From contig NZ_CP096040.1 of the NCBI RefSeq assembly GCF_023935105.1, positions 1,860,001 to 1,924,000 on the forward strand: a stretch of DNA of 64,000 bases. The letters are read 5' to 3'. The notes under the pieces are model-generated. The model was not told the origin of the DNA. It made no database searches and saw only the letters and a list, made by a program, of their open reading frames with translations. Below are positions 61,095 to 64,000 of the stretch, piece after piece. Positions within the stretch are counted from its first letter, which is position 1. The number at the start of each line of letters is the position of its first letter. This DNA is from Caulobacter segnis (GTDB lineage Bacteria; Pseudomonadota; Alphaproteobacteria; Caulobacterales; Caulobacteraceae). The position numbers and the translations under genes were made by a program.

Positions 61095-62114
61095 TTGAGC
61101 GCCAAGATCACGATCCACGACGTGGCGCGCGAAAGCGGCGTCTCGATCAAGACCGTTTCGCGGGTCCTCAACCGTGAGCCCAACGTCAAGGCCGACACCC
61201 GCGACCGGGTGCAGGCCGCCGTGGCCGCGCTGAACTACCGACCGAACATCTCGGCCCGCAGCCTGGCGGGCTCGAAGGCCTATCTGATCGGCGTCTTCTT
61301 CGACAACCCCAGCCCCGGCTACGTCACCGACGTGCAGCTGGGCGCGATCGCGCGGTGCCGTCAGGAGGGCTACCACCTGATCGTCGAGCCGATCGACTCC
61401 ACGACCGACGTCGAGGACCAGGTCGCGCCGATGCTGGCCACCCTGCGCATGGATGGCGTGATCCTGACCCCGCCGCTCAGCGACCACCCCGTGGTCCTGG
61501 CCGCGCTGGAGCGGGAAGGGGTGCCCTATGTGCGTATCGCGCCGGGCGGCGACGTGGATCGCGCGCCGTGGGTCAGCATGGACGACCGGCTGGCGGCCTA
61601 TGAGATGACCCGGCACCTGATCGACCTGGGCCATCGGGACATCGGCTTCATCATCGGTCACCCGGATCACGGCGCCTCGCACCGTCGCCACGCGGGCTTC
61701 GTCGACGCCATGCGCGACGCGGGCCTGGTCGTGCGCGAAAATCGGGTCGAGCAGGGATTCTTCTCGTTCCGCTCGGGCTTCGAGGCGGCCGAGAAGCTGC
61801 TGGGCGGCGCCGACCGTCCGACGGCTATCTTCGCCTCCAACGACGACATGGCGCTGGGCGTCATGGCCGTCGCCAACCGACTGCGTCTGGACGTGCCAGC
61901 CCAGCTGTCGGTTGCCGGCTTCGACGACACGCCGGGGGCCAAGATCACCTGGCCGCAGCTGACCACCGTGCGTCAGCCGATTCACGCCATGGCCGGCGCC
62001 GCCGCCGACATGCTGATGAATGGGGTCGAGCGGGCGGAGGGGGCGCCGCCGCCCTCCCGTCTGCTGGATTTCGAGCTGATCGTCCGGGAATCCACGGGAA
62101 AAGCGCCGCGTTAG
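61095..62114 (+). CDS. LacI family transcriptional regulator
   Basis: A 339-residue repressor. N-terminal HTH and hinge helix (residues 3-60: ITIHDVARESGVSIKTVSRV, NVKADTRDRVQAAVAALNYR, SARSLAG), followed by a periplasmic-binding-protein-like ligand domain with IFASNDDMALGVMAV and the C-terminal RQPIHAMAGAA. TTG start. It lies between the glucose-breakdown operon and a beta-glucosidase, and operators of the same type occur before all three. The inducer is probably a glucose or glucoside-derived metabolite; unknown in detail. Confidence 0.93.
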   Translation: MSAKITIHDVARESGVSIKTVSRVLNREPNVKADTRDRVQAAVAALNYRPNISARSLAGSKAYLIGVFFDNPSPGYVTDVQLGAIARCRQEGYHLIVEPIDSTTDVEDQVAPMLATLRMDGVILTPPLSDHPVVLAALEREGVPYVRIAPGGDVDRAPWVSMDDRLAAYEMTRHLIDLGHRDIGFIIGHPDHGASHRRHAGFVDAMRDAGLVVRENRVEQGFFSFRSGFEAAEKLLGGADRPTAIFASNDDMALGVMAVANRLRLDVPAQLSVAGFDDTPGAKITWPQLTTVRQPIHAMAGAAADMLMNGVERAEGAPPPSRLLDFELIVRESTGKAPR

Positions 62115-62143
62115 ACGCGGATTTGCCGAGCGTCACGAATGTT

Positions 62144-62195
62144 ACCGTAATCAAATGGACTTGACAGCGCTGTCCAATCGACGTGAGATTACGGT
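62144..62195. promoter_or_regulatory. Concentric operator region before the beta-glucosidase
   Basis: A 12-bp palindrome GACAGCGCTGTC (62163-62174) shares TGACA-N4-TGTC with the zwf and lacI operators. It overlaps a TTGACA that could be a -35 box. Around it lies an outer inverted repeat ACCGTAATC (62144-62152)/GATTACGGT (62187-62195) with nearly the same centre. It is the probable control region of the gene at 62424. Confidence 0.7.
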
Positions 62196-62242
62196 GATCA
62201 AGACGGTCGCCCACGGTAAAGGCGGCGTCAGGAGGAAACGCC

Positions 62243-62317
62243 ATGACCTCGCCTGACCGGACAAGCGTCCGTCGCGCCATCCTGTGCGCACGATCACTCC
62301 CCTCCAAGCGGCCCTGA
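62243..62317 (+). CDS. Leader ORF (24 aa) before the beta-glucosidase gene
   Basis: An ATG at 62243 with an ideal ribosome binding site (AGGAGG, 7 nt upstream) opens a 24-codon frame starting MTSPDRTSVRRAILCARSLP. Arg, Ser and Pro codons are frequent. It ends 13 nt before a strong hairpin with a T run. The order promoter, leader ORF, terminator hairpin, gene is that of translation-dependent attenuation. No signal for a specific amino acid is obvious. It is too short to judge by codon use; the quality of the ribosome binding site is the main evidence. Confidence 0.5.
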   Translation: MTSPDRTSVRRAILCARSLPSKRP

Positions 62318-62330
62318 CCGCTTTTCTTTC

Positions 62331-62374
62331 GCTCGGCGCGGTCACCCCGCAAGCGCCGCGCCGAGCGCTTTTCT
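62331..62374 (+). terminator. Terminator-like hairpin in the beta-glucosidase leader
   Basis: GCTCGGCGCGG and CCGCGCCGAGC form a perfect 11-bp stem with a 14-nt loop, followed by GCTTTTCTCG. It lies between the leader ORF and the gene at 62424. It would stop transcription from the promoter near 62161 unless prevented. Confidence 0.75.
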
Positions 62375-62423
62375 CGACATTTCACATGGTCCGCCGGGGG
62401 GCGGGCGCATCCTGGGAAACATC

Positions 62424-64000
<1,577 letters not shown>

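Overview
The window reads as chromosomal DNA of a Caulobacter-type alphaproteobacterium. GC content is very high. The ssrA (tmRNA) gene is circularly permuted, as is typical of alphaproteobacteria. There is a sigma-54 promoter and a CtrA-type box between divergent flagellar operons, and an ilv attenuator resembling the one described for Caulobacter crescentus ilvBN. I see no rRNA or tRNA genes, no insertion sequence and no CRISPR array. Coding density is high and most features are core chromosomal genes. A few small spots look accessory: a DUF559 nuclease gene between inverted repeats, an XRE/RTX-protein pair, and a frameshifted EF-hand gene.

Layout. 1-3.4 kb: the 5' part of tmRNA on the minus strand, two small coupled genes, an AraC regulator, a secreted protein built of two tandem copies of one domain, and an exported protein that closes the ilv operon. 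3.4-6.1 kb: ilvBN (acetolactate synthase) with leader peptide, attenuator and promoter. 6.2-12 kb: a serine hydrolase, PncC/CinA, miaA and serB overlapping head to head, a HAD phosphatase and the Mrp Fe-S carrier. 12-14.6 kb: a FadL porin and a hydroxyacyl-CoA-type SDR, with a PsrA-like operator. 14.7-22 kb: an HWE/HisKA_2 hybrid kinase, a three-gene DevBCA-like exporter and an S46 dipeptidyl peptidase. 22-31 kb: the broken EF-hand gene, a nucleoside transporter, the DUF559 unit, a GST, a thioesterase, a DUF3253 protein, a UDG-family protein, a lipoprotein hydrolase, leucine dehydrogenase, a UVR-motif protein and an MFS pump. 31-41.8 kb: a 48-residue protein, a transglutaminase, TetR, exported proteins, a GT2 glycosyltransferase, the XRE/RTX pair, a VWA protein, GNAT, a quinone oxidoreductase with HxlR, a histone-deacetylase family protein and a histidine phosphatase. 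41.9-45 kb: xseB-ispA-dxs (isoprenoid precursors).

45.6-55 kb is a flagellar block. flgF-flgG-flgA-flgH run leftward from a near-perfect sigma-54 promoter. fliL-fliM and three downstream genes (a membrane protein, a MotE-like protein and a large TPR protein) run rightward from a region with a CtrA-type box. Together they build the rod, L ring, switch and stator-associated parts.

55.2-64 kb is a sugar catabolism block: zwf-pgl-edd-glk (Entner-Doudoroff pathway), a LacI regulator and a GH3 beta-glucosidase cut off by the window end. Operators sharing TGACA-N4-TGTC lie before zwf, lacI and the beta-glucosidase, so all three are probably one regulon. The beta-glucosidase leader also has a 24-codon ORF with an ideal ribosome binding site followed by a strong hairpin and a T run, which suggests undescribed attenuation. 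The best candidates for something new are this leader, the DUF559 inverted-repeat unit, and the transglutaminase start codon buried in a perfect hairpin.
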